Made by a program: the position numbers and the translations under genes. A DNA stretch of 64,000 nt from Papaver somniferum (taxonomy: Eukaryota > Streptophyta > Magnoliopsida > Ranunculales > Papaveraceae). This document shows positions 46,769 to 58,297 of this stretch, in pieces (positions within the stretch are counted from its first letter, which is position 1; the number at the start of each line of letters is the position of its first letter). The stretch lies in the NCBI RefSeq assembly GCF_003573695.1, contig NC_039361.1, forward strand, positions 135,006,777 to 135,070,776, read 5' to 3'. The notes beneath the pieces were generated by a model that saw only the letters and a program-made list of their open reading frames with translations, made no database searches and was not told the origin of the DNA.

Positions 46769-49184
46769 TGTTAGAGCATTGCTTGGTCGAACTCGCATGC
46801 ATTTCTATCTCAAGCATGTTTGTCAATGTCAGTGATCAAAACTATAAGTCTTAATTTCTAGTCTACTATAGCTAAGTCTCGGACTAGGATAGAAAGTGTA
46901 GTTGAGCTCAAGGACTTCATGGCGATTCATCATACAAGAAGAAGAACTACTCAAGGAACCGGTGGAACTTCTCGACAAAAAGGTATGTGAAGACTTGAAC
47001 TTATATGTCACTCAAAATTCTATCTACTCTATCTCATACTTCTTGAGACAAAAAGTCGTATACTATATATAGACTTAGATTATACACATTTGGTATTTCG
47101 AGCCGAGTATACCTCGCCTATCTATATCTCGAAATATGTGTTGGAAAGCGTTTCACTTCGACCATGATTATCTTTACCTAGTGAGGAAAGTCATGATATG
47201 TTTGAATCACTTTGGAAATTGCTTTGACGAGAAATGGTGTAACAACTGTATAACGTCCTCTAAGAATGTTTCAATGGTTGGAATGAGAGTTTAGAGTACA
47301 TAACCAATGATGGACATAAGTATTGTTGTGGAAACACATATGTGCATAAGTCTTATTCCTTGAACCAAAGTTTTCGAACTTTGTTGATCAAGAGAAACTG
47401 GAAGAATGGCTTGTTGCCAAGTCCGCGAACTGCCGAACTTCTCATCCCGAGAAATTCTGCTGGAGTTGACAAACTTGTTACGTCTGCGAACCCATTCCGC
47501 GAACCGGTGGAAAGTCTTTGCCGAGATTTTCTGCCAGAGTTTGTAAACTATGCCCGGTTGCTTAAGTATCGCGAACCTAGTGTACGAACTTAAGAAGGTT
47601 ATATATATGAAGATGATTTCTGAACTTAAACTTATAAGGACTAAGGAATGAAAATTGCAAACCATGGCTATAAAGTTCATAAACCGATTCAACTAAATCA
47701 AATCATCTTTGCTTCAATTGTGTCTTGTGTAGTACATAAGATTGCCTTGCAATTGAACAACTCTCTAACAAGTTCATTTGAGTCACTTGAACTAGTTATG
47801 GTGAAGAAGAATATGGTTGGTATGAAATGCTCATATGGCTAAACTTTTGTTTACCTATTGTTGAACCAACAATGTACATGTTTGGGTACGGTTAACAAAC
47901 GTAGAAACGTACATTTCATTTGTGTATAAAAAGCTAAGTTTTCGATCTAATGGTTGACAAATATTAACTTGAATCTAAATCAGGTTTTCATCTAACGATG
48001 GATATTGTTTGCTTTGTGACTAAGGCGAAACCCTGAATTGAAAGACTATATAAGGGGACATCTAGAAACTCTGCAAAACTAGTCCCCACACCTCACGTGT
48101 GATACTAGTTTGCGTGCTAGAGTCGTTTCTTCTTTAACCTTTGGTTTTCTTCTTCTAAAACCAGGTTAATGACTTAAAGACTTCATTGGGATTGTGAAGC
48201 CAGACCGATATTACTTTTATCGTAGTTGTGTGATCTGATCTTGCATCTTCTATCGTACGAGTACGATCAGATTGATTGGCTTGAGATTAATATCTCCGAT
48301 AGGCAAGATATAAAAAATAGTCACAAACATCTTCGTCTCATTGTTTGTGATTCTGCAACATCTTGTTTCGCAACCATACGATTAAGACTGTTATGAGGTG
48401 ATTGATTTATCTAGGATGTTCTTCGGGAATATAAGACCGGATTATCAATTGGTTCCTATTCACCTTTATTATTATCAAAAGACGGAACAAAAACTTTAGG
48501 GTTTTTCTGTGGGAGACAGATTGATCCTTTGATAGACTTGTCTATGTGAGACCGATTTGTTTATTGTCAAAGCCTGCGATTTTGGGTCGTAGCAACTCTT
48601 AGTTGTGGGTGAGATCTGCTAAGGGAATCAAGTGCGCAGTATCCTGTTGGGATCAGAGGTGTAGGGAGTACAACTATACCTTGGATCAGTGGGAGACTGA
48701 TTGGGGTTCAACTACAGTCCAGTCTGAAGTTATCTTGGAGTAGGCTAGTGTATGTAGCGGTTTAATACAGTGTGTGTTCAATCTGGACTAGGTCCCGGGG
48801 TTTTTCTCAATTTGCGGTTTCCTCGTTAACAAAATTTCTGGTATCTGTGTTATTTCAATTTCCGCATTATATTTTTTATCTTTATAATTGAAATAATACA
48901 GTTGTGCATTTAGATCATCAATTAGAGTAGTCCAACCTTTGGTTATTGATTGTCATTGATTGATCCTTGGATATTGGTCTTTGGCACCATCCAAGTTATT
49001 CCTTGCATTTGATAAGAACTCGCAGTTCCTGCTTGAGTAAATCAAATCAAGAGAGAGATATAAACTCGTTGATATACTTTTAATTGATTGAGTCTTGTTG
49101 ATTCTCTTAAAAGTGTATTCGAGTTTGTCCATACAGATTGCTAAGCAAAATATTGGGTGGTGTTGTTAGACCCCCGCTTTTTCA
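46769..49184 (+). repeat. Family-1 LTR (5' LTR, plus element)
   Basis: 2416 bases, TGTTAGAGCATTGCTTGG to CCGCTTTTTCA. Contains TATATAA at 48047 and several CCGCGAAC motifs at 47420-47580. Confidence 0.9.
48047..48053 (+). promoter_or_regulatory. TATA box of family-1 5' LTR
   Basis: TATATAA within GACTATATAAGGGG. A deletion of about 30 bases removed this box from the 3' LTR (near 53778). Confidence 0.6.
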
Positions 49185-49186
49185 AT

Positions 49187-49198
49187 TGGTATCAGAGC
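49187..49198 (+). promoter_or_regulatory. Primer-binding site, initiator tRNA-Met
   Basis: TGGTATCAGAGC, two bases after the LTR end. Confidence 0.92.
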
Positions 49199-49278
49199 AG
49201 GCAAACACGTTCAAGACCTTACAAGTCTGTGTTTGTAGCAATCTGAGTCTGTGGACAGAATCTCTTACGCATACCAAG

Positions 49279-50465
49279 ATGTCTCCTAAAGATTTGAACT
49301 ATGTCAGTTGTCTCGGGAATACCTCAAAGGATTGTTCCTTAGTTGATTCTTCCGAATTACGAGGTAGGAAGATTGTCTCATCTTGTGTTGATCACTCTTC
49401 CTCCAATGAGACATTCGACACAATGGCGAAAGCTGAAATGGAGCTCACCAGAATTGCAAAAAATTCTACTAAGTTTGTTGATCTTCAGAATCATGATCAA
49501 CTCATCGATGAATTTGAAAAGTCTATTGATCGAGAACGTGTACTCTATAACATTATTGAGTCCTTCTCTAAGGATATTGAGAAACTTCTTCAAGATAATA
49601 ATCTACAGCGTGAAAAGATTTGTGATCTTGAAAAGGTTATCAAAGAAGGATCAATTAGATAAAAACGTTTGATCAAGACGCATTCATCTGATCTTGACGG
49701 AATTCGTGTTGAAAAAGAGAAGTTAGAAGCATTACTTTCACTAGCCCATGAACAGTTATGACCTTGGAAAAGGAAAAATTTGTCTTAAGGAAAAATTGTT
49801 CTGTTCCAACTGTTCCTCTTGACATACAGTACATGAAGAAATATCCTCCAAAAGAAGATTGTGTCGAGAAAAGTGTATATAACTTACGATCTTCTCACAG
49901 GGCTGTAAAGTTAAAACAGACGCCATCTGTTGTTTCTTCTCCACGAACCTGTACTTTATGTGGATAAGGGAATCACTATGCTATCCGTCGTTTTTCCAGG
50001 AAGAAACAAATTTCTATACTTCGTAATTTTCTTCTTTCCACTGTCAATGGGGTAAATAATCAGTCGACTACTGCAGTGAATCTCATGCTCACAAGAAACC
50101 AGACATCTTATAAAAATGATCTCTTTCCTAGGAATCATTACAGGACTTCTGTGCATTCTAGTGGTATAAAGTCTTATACTGCTGATGAAAGCATGACATG
50201 TACTTATAAGAACAACTCTGGTGAATCTAAGTCTAGATTTTGGAAACCCATCTCGGAAAATCCTCTTGAACCAATCCCTAGAGGTCCTAGACTCAGTAAT
50301 CAGAAAGCTCCTTCTCCTGAGATTTCAGGAAGAGCTATGAGAAATTTCCCTAAAAATGGAAACTACCATGGGAAGACAAGAAATGCTGAGATCATATATC
50401 CTGGTGAAAATCACAACCACTCTCTCAAAACATATGGTGAGACTATGTCTCCCTCTGCTACCTAG
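49279..50465 (+). pseudogene. Gag-like gene of family-1 plus element (broken)
   Basis: ATG at 49279 starts MSPKDLNYVSCLGN; the frame runs open to a stop at 49660 and encodes a long charged coiled coil (LIDEFEKSIDRERVLYNII onward). A continuing helical block is interrupted by a TGA near 49759, and another by TAA inside a zinc-knuckle motif at 49950-49991 (CTLCG, then GNHYA; the fourth ligand Cys reads Arg). The last open block (50076-50465) is basic, with Asn/Ser/Pro/Arg-rich sequence typical of gag tails. No capsid-fold or enzyme domain is recognised. Most breaks are single stop codons, so the copy is relatively young or slowly decaying. Confidence 0.6.
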
Positions 50466-52075
50466 TAGCAGAAAGTTCCGTTCTTGTATCTAACTTGAGA
50501 GATACAAGGATGATGTTTGAGAGATGCTCAAGTAATTAGCTGATTTTCATTAGTTTGTATGTTTGATATCTTATGATGTGAGTTTTTAGTATTTCCCTCT
50601 TTCTTCACTGTGACCTTTCTTTTTAGGGCTGGAAATTTTTTGAAAGCAACACAGTATGCAGTTTTCCTGGTTGGGTCCTTTTTTGTTTTGGTGTATGGCT
50701 TAGTCCACGATATCAGTGACTCCTATTTTTATGGACCATTCCAGAGGTATGAAATCATCAAGGAAAACTGAGTTTTACTGTTGCCTAGTATGCTTCTTTT
50801 TGGTTAGTTGGAAGAATAACTAGTGCTCGAATAACAATGATTGTGACTATACATAGCTATTATTTTTCATCTTATTTTTTTTAGGTTTATTTGTATTTAA
50901 TTCTAAAAATATTTGTAGGATGATGGTTTGCAGTATTTAATCTTTATGATTTGTTATATTGCAATTTTTTATGGGATATTGGTTTTTACGTCCGTGAACT
51001 ATGTTGTCCCATATTTCTCCAAAAGTAAAGTCGTTCATGATCGGTATTCATGTATTGATTTAAGGATGAACAGACTTTTGACATATACAAAAGTTAAGCC
51101 TATATTGTCAATTCTTTGATGGAAGATAGGTTAAAATCTTTTGTGTTCAAGGATTATGTCTATTAATTAAAAATCGTTATGCAAATAGTGATGGTAGATA
51201 GAATGAATCCTTGTGTATTCCACAGTATTGATCTTCACTGATCCATATTTTATGTAATACTATGAGGCCTCGTAACGTGTCTTATGTTGAGCACAGTACA
51301 ACCAAGTTGATTATTTTTTGATTAGCTTTGTTGGTTGTTCTGTAAGTTACTTTATGTTGAGCATTCTTGAACTAAATTAATCATCTTGTTTGGTTATTTA
51401 GTCATTGCTCACTAACTCTTTTTATGTCGAGCAAAACAAATGACAATTAAATTGGTTACTTTTGTAATTAGTTTGATTGCGTATTCCAATTAGATTAATT
51501 ATGGGTTCTCTTGTAATTAATCTAGTTGAGTATTTTCATACTCCGTAAGATTCCTCTTATGTTGAGTATATGAACGACTATACTATTCATTTTTTGATGG
51601 GTATGTTAGTCGTATGCTCCGTAAGTTCTCTTATGTCGATCATAATCAATTAAGTTGATCACTTTTTTGTTTAATTTGATTGCGTATTCCGATTAAATTA
51701 ATCATGGGTTTACTTGTTATTAATTTGATTGAGATTTTGGATATAGAAAATCATTCTCATGGTTTTTAGTGTCCAATAAAAATCATTCTTTTCTTTTGAA
51801 ATTAAGGCCGCTCTTGTTGTTCCCTTGGGAATGACATCAAATGGGGGAGAGTTATTTTGAACTTGTGCTTAATGGTCATATCTTGAGGAATGTGCGGCAG
51901 TGGAATTTTAAAGGGGTTATCTTATATCTTTTAAACTCCTTGATGAATGCTATTAGCTTCGGCTATATGATTGCATCTAAATTAGATGGTATGTATTTTT
52001 TCTTTTAGTCATGAAATGTCTCTTAAGGAAATTTCATTATGATCCCGTTCTTGTACCTTTGCCAATTTTATTGAC

Positions 52076-52186
52076 AAAAAGGGGGAGAATTAATATGTAG
52101 TTCACACTACAAATACATATGGTTTTCGGATCATTGTGTAAGGGGGAGTGGTTTTCATGTGAGATGGAGTATTGACTAAGGGGGAG
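52076..52186 (+). promoter_or_regulatory. Cluster of upstream purine tracts
   Basis: AAAAAGGGGGAGAA at 52076, AAGGGGGAGTGG near 52140 and AAGGGGGAG at 52178, all several hundred bases before the LTR. They are conserved in the same order in the reverse elements (about 9090-9135 and 26360-26470). Confidence 0.5.
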
Positions 52187-52483
52187 TGACACATATCACC
52201 ATAGTATTATTATTGAAGTTGTAATACAATTGGACTTTGACACTGTGTAATAATACTATGACATTGTATAACAATGATCGAGACCGGTGCTTTCTCATTG
52301 TTATAGCTACGGATCTTCAACAACGGTGATGCTAAACTTACAACCTTTGGGATCATTGGAGTACTTGGAAGTGACGAATATTTCGAGGAATGTTGAATAT
52401 TAGACATGTGGAATAGGATCTACTAAAGTTTCTTTATCTTTTTTGTATTCCATATCTATTGATAGTTTTCTCTCTTAAATTGA

Positions 52484-52496
52484 CAATGGGGGATAT
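52484..52496 (+). promoter_or_regulatory. Polypurine tract next to 3' LTR
   Basis: CAATGGGGGATAT directly before TGTTAGAGC at 52497; the presumed plus-strand primer. Confidence 0.65.
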
Positions 52497-54886
52497 TGTT
52501 AGAGCATTGCTCGGTCGAACTCGCATGCATTGCGATCTCAAGCATGTTTGTCAATGTTAGTGATCAAAACTATAAGTCTTGATTTCTAGTCTACTATAGC
52601 TAAGTCTCGGACTAGGATAGAAAGTGTAGTTGAGCTCAAGGACTTCATGGCGATTCATCATACAAGAAGAAGAACTACTCAAGGAACCTGTGGAACTTCT
52701 CGACAAAAAGGTGTGTGAAGACTTGAACTTATCTGTCACTCAAAAGTCTATCTACTTTATCTCCTACTTCTTGAGACAAAAAGTCGTATGTTATGTATAG
52801 ACCTAGATTATACACATTTGGTATTTCGAGCCGAGTATACCTCGCCTATCTATATCTCGAAATATGTGTTGTTAAGCGTTTCGCTTCGACCATGTTTATC
52901 TTTACCTAGTGACGAAAGTCATGATATGTTTCAATCACTTTGGAAATTTCTTTGACGAGAAATGGTGTAACAAGTATATAACGTCCTCTAAGAATGTTTC
53001 AATGGTTGGAATGAGAGTTTAGATTGCATAACCAATGATGGACATAAGTATTGTTGTGGAAATAAGTCATATTCCTTTAACCAAAGCTTGTAAACTTTGT
53101 TGATCAAGAGAAACCGGAAGAATGGCGTGTTTCCAAGTCCGCAAACTCAGTCCGCGAACTGCCGAACTTCTCATCCCGAGAAATTTTGCCAGAGTTGACA
53201 AATTTGTTACGTGAGTGCCAGTCCGCGAACCCAGTACGCGAACCGGCGAAAAGTCTTTGCCGAGATTTTCTACTGGAGTTTGTAAACTCTTCCCGGTTTC
53301 TTAAGTCCGCGAACCTAGTGTGCGAACTTAAGAAGGGTATATATCTGAAGATGATTTCTGAACTTAAACTTATAAAGACTAAGGAATGCAAATTGTAAAT
53401 CGTGGCTATAAAGTTCATCAACCGATTCAAGTGAATCAAATTATCTTTGCTTCAATTGTGTCTTGTGTAGTGCACAAGATTTCCTTGCAATTGAACAAAT
53501 CTCTAACTAGTTCATTTGAGTCAATTGAACTAGTTATGGTGAAGAAGAATATGGTTGGTATTAAATGCTCATATGGCTAACCTTTTGGTTAACTATTGTT
53601 GAACCAACAATGTACACGTTTGGGTTCGGTTAACAAACCTATAAACGTACATTTCATTTTTGTATAACAAGCTAAGTTTTCGATCTAACGGTTGAGAAAT
53701 ATTAGCTTGAATCTAAATAAGGTTTTCATCTAACGGTGGATATTGTTTGCTTTGTGACTAAGGTGAAACCCTGATTTGCAACTCTGCGAAACTAATACCC
53801 ACACCTCACGTGTGATACTAGTTTGAGTGATAGAGTCGTTTCTCCTTTAGCCTTTGGTTTTCTTCTTCTAAAACCAGGTTAACGACTTAAAGACTTCATT
53901 GTGATTGTGAAGCTAGACCGATACTACTTTTATCGTAGTTGTGTGATCTGATCTTGCATCTTCTATCGTACGAGTACAATCAGATTGATTGGCTTGAGAT
54001 AAATATCTCCGATAGGCAAGATATAAAAAGTAGTCACAAACATCTTCGTCTCATTGTTTGTGATTCCGCAACATCTTGTTTCGCTATCATACGATTAAGA
54101 TTGTTGTGAGGTGATTGATTTATCTAGGTTGTTCTTCGGGAATATAATACCGGATTATCAATTGGTTCATGTTCACCTTGATTATTATCAAAATAGGGAA
54201 CAAAAACTTTAGGGTTTTTATGTGAGAGACAGATTGATCCTTTGATAGACTTGTCTGTGTGAGACAGATTTGTTTATTGTCAAAGCATGCGATTTTGGGT
54301 CGTAGAAACTCTTAGTTATGGGTGAGATCAGCTAAGGAAATCAAGTACGCAGTATCCTGCTGGGATCAGAGGCGTAGGGAGTACAATTGTACCTTGGATC
54401 AGTGGAGACTGATTGGGGTTTAACTACAGTCCAGTCCGAAGTTATCTTGGAGTAGGCTAGTGTCTGTAGCGGCTTAATACAGTGTATTCAATCTGGACTA
54501 AGTCTCGGGGTTTTTCTGCATTTGCGGTTTCCTCGTTAAAAAAATTTCTGGTGTCTGTGTTATTTCAATTTCCGCATCATATTGTTTTATGTTTATAATT
54601 GAAATAATACAGTTGTGCGTTTAGATCATCAATTAGAGTAATCTTACCTTTGGTTGTTGATTTTCATTGATTGATCCTTGGATAATGGTCTTTGGTACCA
54701 TCCAAGTTATTCCTTGCATTTGATTAGAACTCGCATTTCTTGCTTGAGTAAATCAAATCAAGAGAGATATATAAACTCGTTGATATACTTTTAATTGATT
54801 GAGTCTTGTTGATTCTCTTAAAAGTGTTGTCCATACAGAATGCTAAGCGAAATATTGGGTGGTGTTCTTAGACCCCTGCTTTATCA
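52497..54886 (+). repeat. Family-1 LTR (3' LTR, plus element)
   Basis: 2390 bases, TGTTAGAGCATTGCTCGG to CTGCTTTATCA. Matches the 5' LTR closely, with small indels including loss of the TATA segment near 53778. Confidence 0.9.
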
Positions 54887-54891
54887 ATACG

Positions 54892-56347
54892 TACAAGTTG
54901 TAGAGGGGACAAGCTAAGGTGGCTTGTGTTCGATATCCAGTGTTTGATTTTAAAAAACCCAGCTACCGCATCTAGGATGATGTTGTGCCTATCCTTGATT
55001 TTTTGAACACTTCTTCTTTTCGGGTTCCCATAATCTTGGATAAATTTGTTATGTATCTTCGCCCAATAGGTCTCGGTCGAGGAGCGATCTAGAACTCGAC
55101 TTTCGGCTTCCTATGCTTTGGTGATTGCCAAATCTTCCGCGGAGTCAAAGGATGCCATTTGTTTTATGTGGAGGTAGGTAATGAGTAGGTTCTCTAATAG
55201 GCTAAAAGTGGAGTGCACGTGCATTGCTGGTCGAACACCGAGTTTCAAATACGCCTTCTTCCCTATTAAACCAATTGCTTAGCATGATAGAACACCGTTG
55301 TGAAGTGAAGAAAAACAAAATCGAGAGAATACATCAACATTTCTCCTTTCCGGCTCTATAACAAGCCAACTTAATCTACAATGCAACTTTTACTCCTTAC
55401 AGCAACAAAAGCTAATTCCTAAATCCATAAAAAAACCACTACTAACAAAAATTAACTCAACCTAAACCAAATTCCACAATTTCCGTCCCAAAATTCACAC
55501 AAAACATCAATTGTTTCAACCAATTAATACTGTCTAACAAAAATCAATAAGGAAATCATAAGGAAACGTGATCATCCATGTGACCAAACCCAAAATTACA
55601 ATCTTATTATTAGAATTTATCAGATAATTCTCTAGATGAACTCTCTTTAAATTGGTTTATGATCATAAAAGAATGAAAGACCTGAACAAAACAAAAGAAA
55701 CCCTAACAATATCGATGTGCTTTCACAATTTCCATCACAGATAAGATATAGAATCCCAACCAGGATCATAAAAAACTCCTAAAATTGATAGAACCCTAGG
55801 TTTACAGAATATAGTTGAAAACGATTTTAGTTTTAGGAAATGTATATACCTGAAACCCTAGCGATAGTGATTTCAAATTAAGAACAACCCATCCCCCATT
55901 CATGAAATTAAACAAGTAAGTTCGAATTTAATCTGATAAGAGAAGTATAGAATTTTTTTTTCTATTTCCTTACCTAGGGTTTCTCTATTTCGCTTCTTCC
56001 AGTCTTTCTGTTGCACAAGTAAGAGAAGGAAATAACTATTTTTTTTCTTTTTTCTCTAGTTATTAAAGCTACTTTAATTAACCAAAATGACATTTTACCT
56101 AGGTTTATCACGTCATTATTACATAGTGGGAAAGAATAGATGTCATTTAGACTAGGAAACGTGTTCGATTAAGTCTTTACCTTGGGAATAGGCGTGACCC
56201 TCCAAGAATTTATAGTTTCTTCCTGATAGAGTAGTTTATTAGGGGTTTATTAGGGAAACCAAAGAGTCAGAGAGCAAATAATTTCAGAGAGAAATTCGTA
56301 GAGGGAGACTACTGTTTACTGAATCTTTCTAAATAAAATCAATCAAA
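54892..56347. other. Flanking single-copy-like sequence without a gene
   Basis: No supported gene. A plus-strand stretch near 54985-55085 reads open for about 30 codons (ILDFLNTSSFRVPIIL) but is not recognised. 55380-55990 is AT-rich with several AAACCCTA motifs, common in plant promoters and leaders. The last 130 bases (GA-rich, TTTCAGAGAGAAA) look like a leader for the gene starting at 56348. Confidence 0.35.
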
Positions 56348-57060
56348 ATGGCTGGTGATGATGATCAACACAGACGAAAGGGTAAAGCCCCCATGACTGA
56401 AGAGCAACTATTGAAAGAGTTGGAAGAGAAAGAAAGACGAGAAAGGTTATCATCCAATATGCAGATAATTGGGATGATGACCAAGGATGATCTAGAGAAA
56501 GTACAAAAGAGATTAAGTGACTTGTTGTATGATATTGAACTCGATCCTCTCTGGGAAGAAATGCATGCTGCAATGAATGAAAACAAAGCAGAAGAGAAAC
56601 CAGTTGAAAAACCGGTAGAGAAACTGGTACAGATTTGCAAAAGAAGCATCATCATGATTTTTTCATAGATGAAGAAGAGGAGGAAAAATTCTGGGAATTG
56701 CAGGGTAAAAGATGAGGTTGGCTGAAATGGCAGTAATGAAGAAAGAATATGGGCCGCATGACAGTGATGCAACTGCTTCCGAAGATGAAGATCCTGATGT
56801 TTTTGTTGATCATCGAAGTGATACACATACTTTTTTCTGTCCTAGAAGAGATAATTAAGGAATTTCGCGAAGATGAGAGATTTGGGATTAATGATGCATT
56901 GTTGGCCCAAAAGACGGATTCCGAAACGGACGATGCAGATGAAGACGAGGAGGAAGAGGGGTTTGATGAGGAGGAAGAGGGGTCTGATGAGGAAGAAGAG
57001 GGGTCTGATGAGGAGGAAGAGGGGTCTGATGATGAATCTGATGATTCTGATTCCGAGTGA
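56348..57060 (+). pseudogene. Acidic coiled-coil protein gene, probably decayed
   Basis: ATG at 56348 in good context (AAAATGGCT). 106 codons open: a basic start (HRRKGKAPMTEE), a Glu/Lys/Leu coiled coil and EKPVEKPVEKLV repeats, then a stop at 56666. The logical continuation switches frame: FFIDEEEEEKFWEL (stop near 56716), an ATG at 56712 with HDSDATASEDEDPDVFVD (stop near 56858), then another frame with FREDERFGINDALL and a tail of four 7-residue repeats (EEEEGSD) before DDSDSE-stop at 57060. Each switch coincides with natural-looking codons on both sides, so frameshift decay is more likely than splicing; no clear GT-AG pairs were seen. Unrecognised family. A histone-chaperone-like acidic role is possible but not supported. 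Confidence 0.5.
56947..57030 (+). repeat. 21-bp tandem repeat, four units
   Basis: GAGGAGGAAGAGGGGTYTGAT, four in-frame units encoding EEEEG(F/S)D. Likely expanded by slippage. Confidence 0.85.
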
Positions 57061-58057
57061 TGGGTATGACAATGAGTAAGCCTTATCGACATTTGAATTC
57101 TTCCGTAGAGAGATGGTGGATTTTTGGGTAAGTGCTCGAATGGAAATGATGACATAATGTTAAAAAATGGTTAAGAAATAGATATTATCATCAAAGTACA
57201 GAGAAGAAATCAAATGGAGAGGGGTCTAATGCAAATGGTAATTCACTGAATCATGTGTTTCTTTTTTGGTTCTGGCAATGGAGACTGAAAATGCAGGGTA
57301 ATGTTATGTTTATTTTGCTTTTTTCGTTTTATTTTTGGTATTTGGATTTTTTGTGGGTAAGATGGTGAAATACTTGTAAATGGGTATGTTTTAGTTTATG
57401 AACATGTAAGTGGATATGAAATGATAGTGTTGCTGCTAAATGTTGCTCAACACTGAATGGACAGAATGGTTGTAACTTTTTTAAATGCAATATGATGAAG
57501 TCAGCTTATTTATATTGTCCAACGATTGTGTGTTGATAATGTTGGAGATGCAGGATGTATTCCAGAAACTAAAACTACAATCAAAGAACTGGAACATGTA
57601 CAAGACTAAAATATATTGAAAATAAATGCATACTGAAAACAAGTCACTTTAGTGTTTCTCTATGCAGTCTAATTCACTTGATGGAGAGGCATATACACAC
57701 CTAGTATTAATCTACAATATGGCAAAGGGACAAATTACGAACATCCATATGTGTTTGATCTTTATATCTTCTATCAAATACATGACTAACAAAAATTGGC
57801 TTGCGTTGGCTGCGTGTATTCGACTTGCACATAACTGACATGAACAGTACTTGGTGGAGCCTTATGCACACCTAATTTAATTCTACAATTTGACAATAAA
57901 TACAAATCACAAAGACTCCTGAGATGCTGCTTCTCAAAACAGAATACAAGCTTTATTCACCAATGCTGACATCCTACAACCAAATACTATGTCTGAGTTT
58001 AAGATCACCTGTCAAATGACATATAAAACTACTTGGTGGAGGCATAAATCATGCAAT
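57061..58057. other. 3' flank with dispersed duplicated blocks
   Basis: No gene. A block CTAATTCACTTGATGGAGAGG (57668) with flanking sequence recurs at 60638, marking a local duplication. Confidence 0.45.
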
Positions 58058-58058
58058 T

Positions 58059-58236
58059 GAGATGTTCATAATCACCAAAACATTATAAAAACAGGGTACA
58101 ATTCACAACAACATAATAAACCTAAAATCTGAAAGATAGAGATGTTCATAATCACCAAAACATTCGAAAAACATGATATAATTCACAGCAACATAATAAA
58201 CCTAAAATCTGAAAGATAGAGATGTTCATAATCACC
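58059..58236. repeat. Tandem duplication of about 80 bp
   Basis: Two units (58061-58140 and 58141-58220), each from GATGTTCATAATCACC to CTGAAAGATAGA, and a third that stops after GATGTTCATAATCACCAT. Confidence 0.85.
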
Positions 58237-58297
58237 ATCAGAAATTGTACCATTCAATATCAGTAGTGTGTAACCTCCAATTTGTAAAATCATTAAA

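Larger units (their letters stand above)
50466..52496 (+). mobile_element. Non-coding tail of family-1 plus element
   Basis: About 2 kb between the gag-like gene and the 3' LTR. The short frame at 50928-51119 is not convincing. It contains five spaced CTTATGT(T/C)GAGCA-type units (51280, 51350, 51419, 51553, 51631) alternating with AATTAAT blocks, and four purine tracts (52076, 52140, 52178, 52485). The equivalent of the 151-codon frame at 27739-28194 is missing. Confidence 0.65.
46769..54886 (+). mobile_element. Family-1 Copia-like element, complete, plus strand
   Basis: 8.1-kb element with TSD ATACG at 46764-46768 and 54887-54891, LTRs 46769-49184 and 52497-54886, primer site at 49187, a broken gag-like gene, a long non-coding tail with purine tracts, and no pol domains. 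It is structurally a large retrotransposon derivative that depends on an autonomous relative. It sits 20 bases from the oppositely oriented element ending at 46748. Confidence 0.92.

Noticed and set aside
54892..54965. tRNA-like GTGTTCGATATCC segment near the plus element
   Set aside because: Only a box-B-like match; no convincing box A at the right distance and no tRNA fold.
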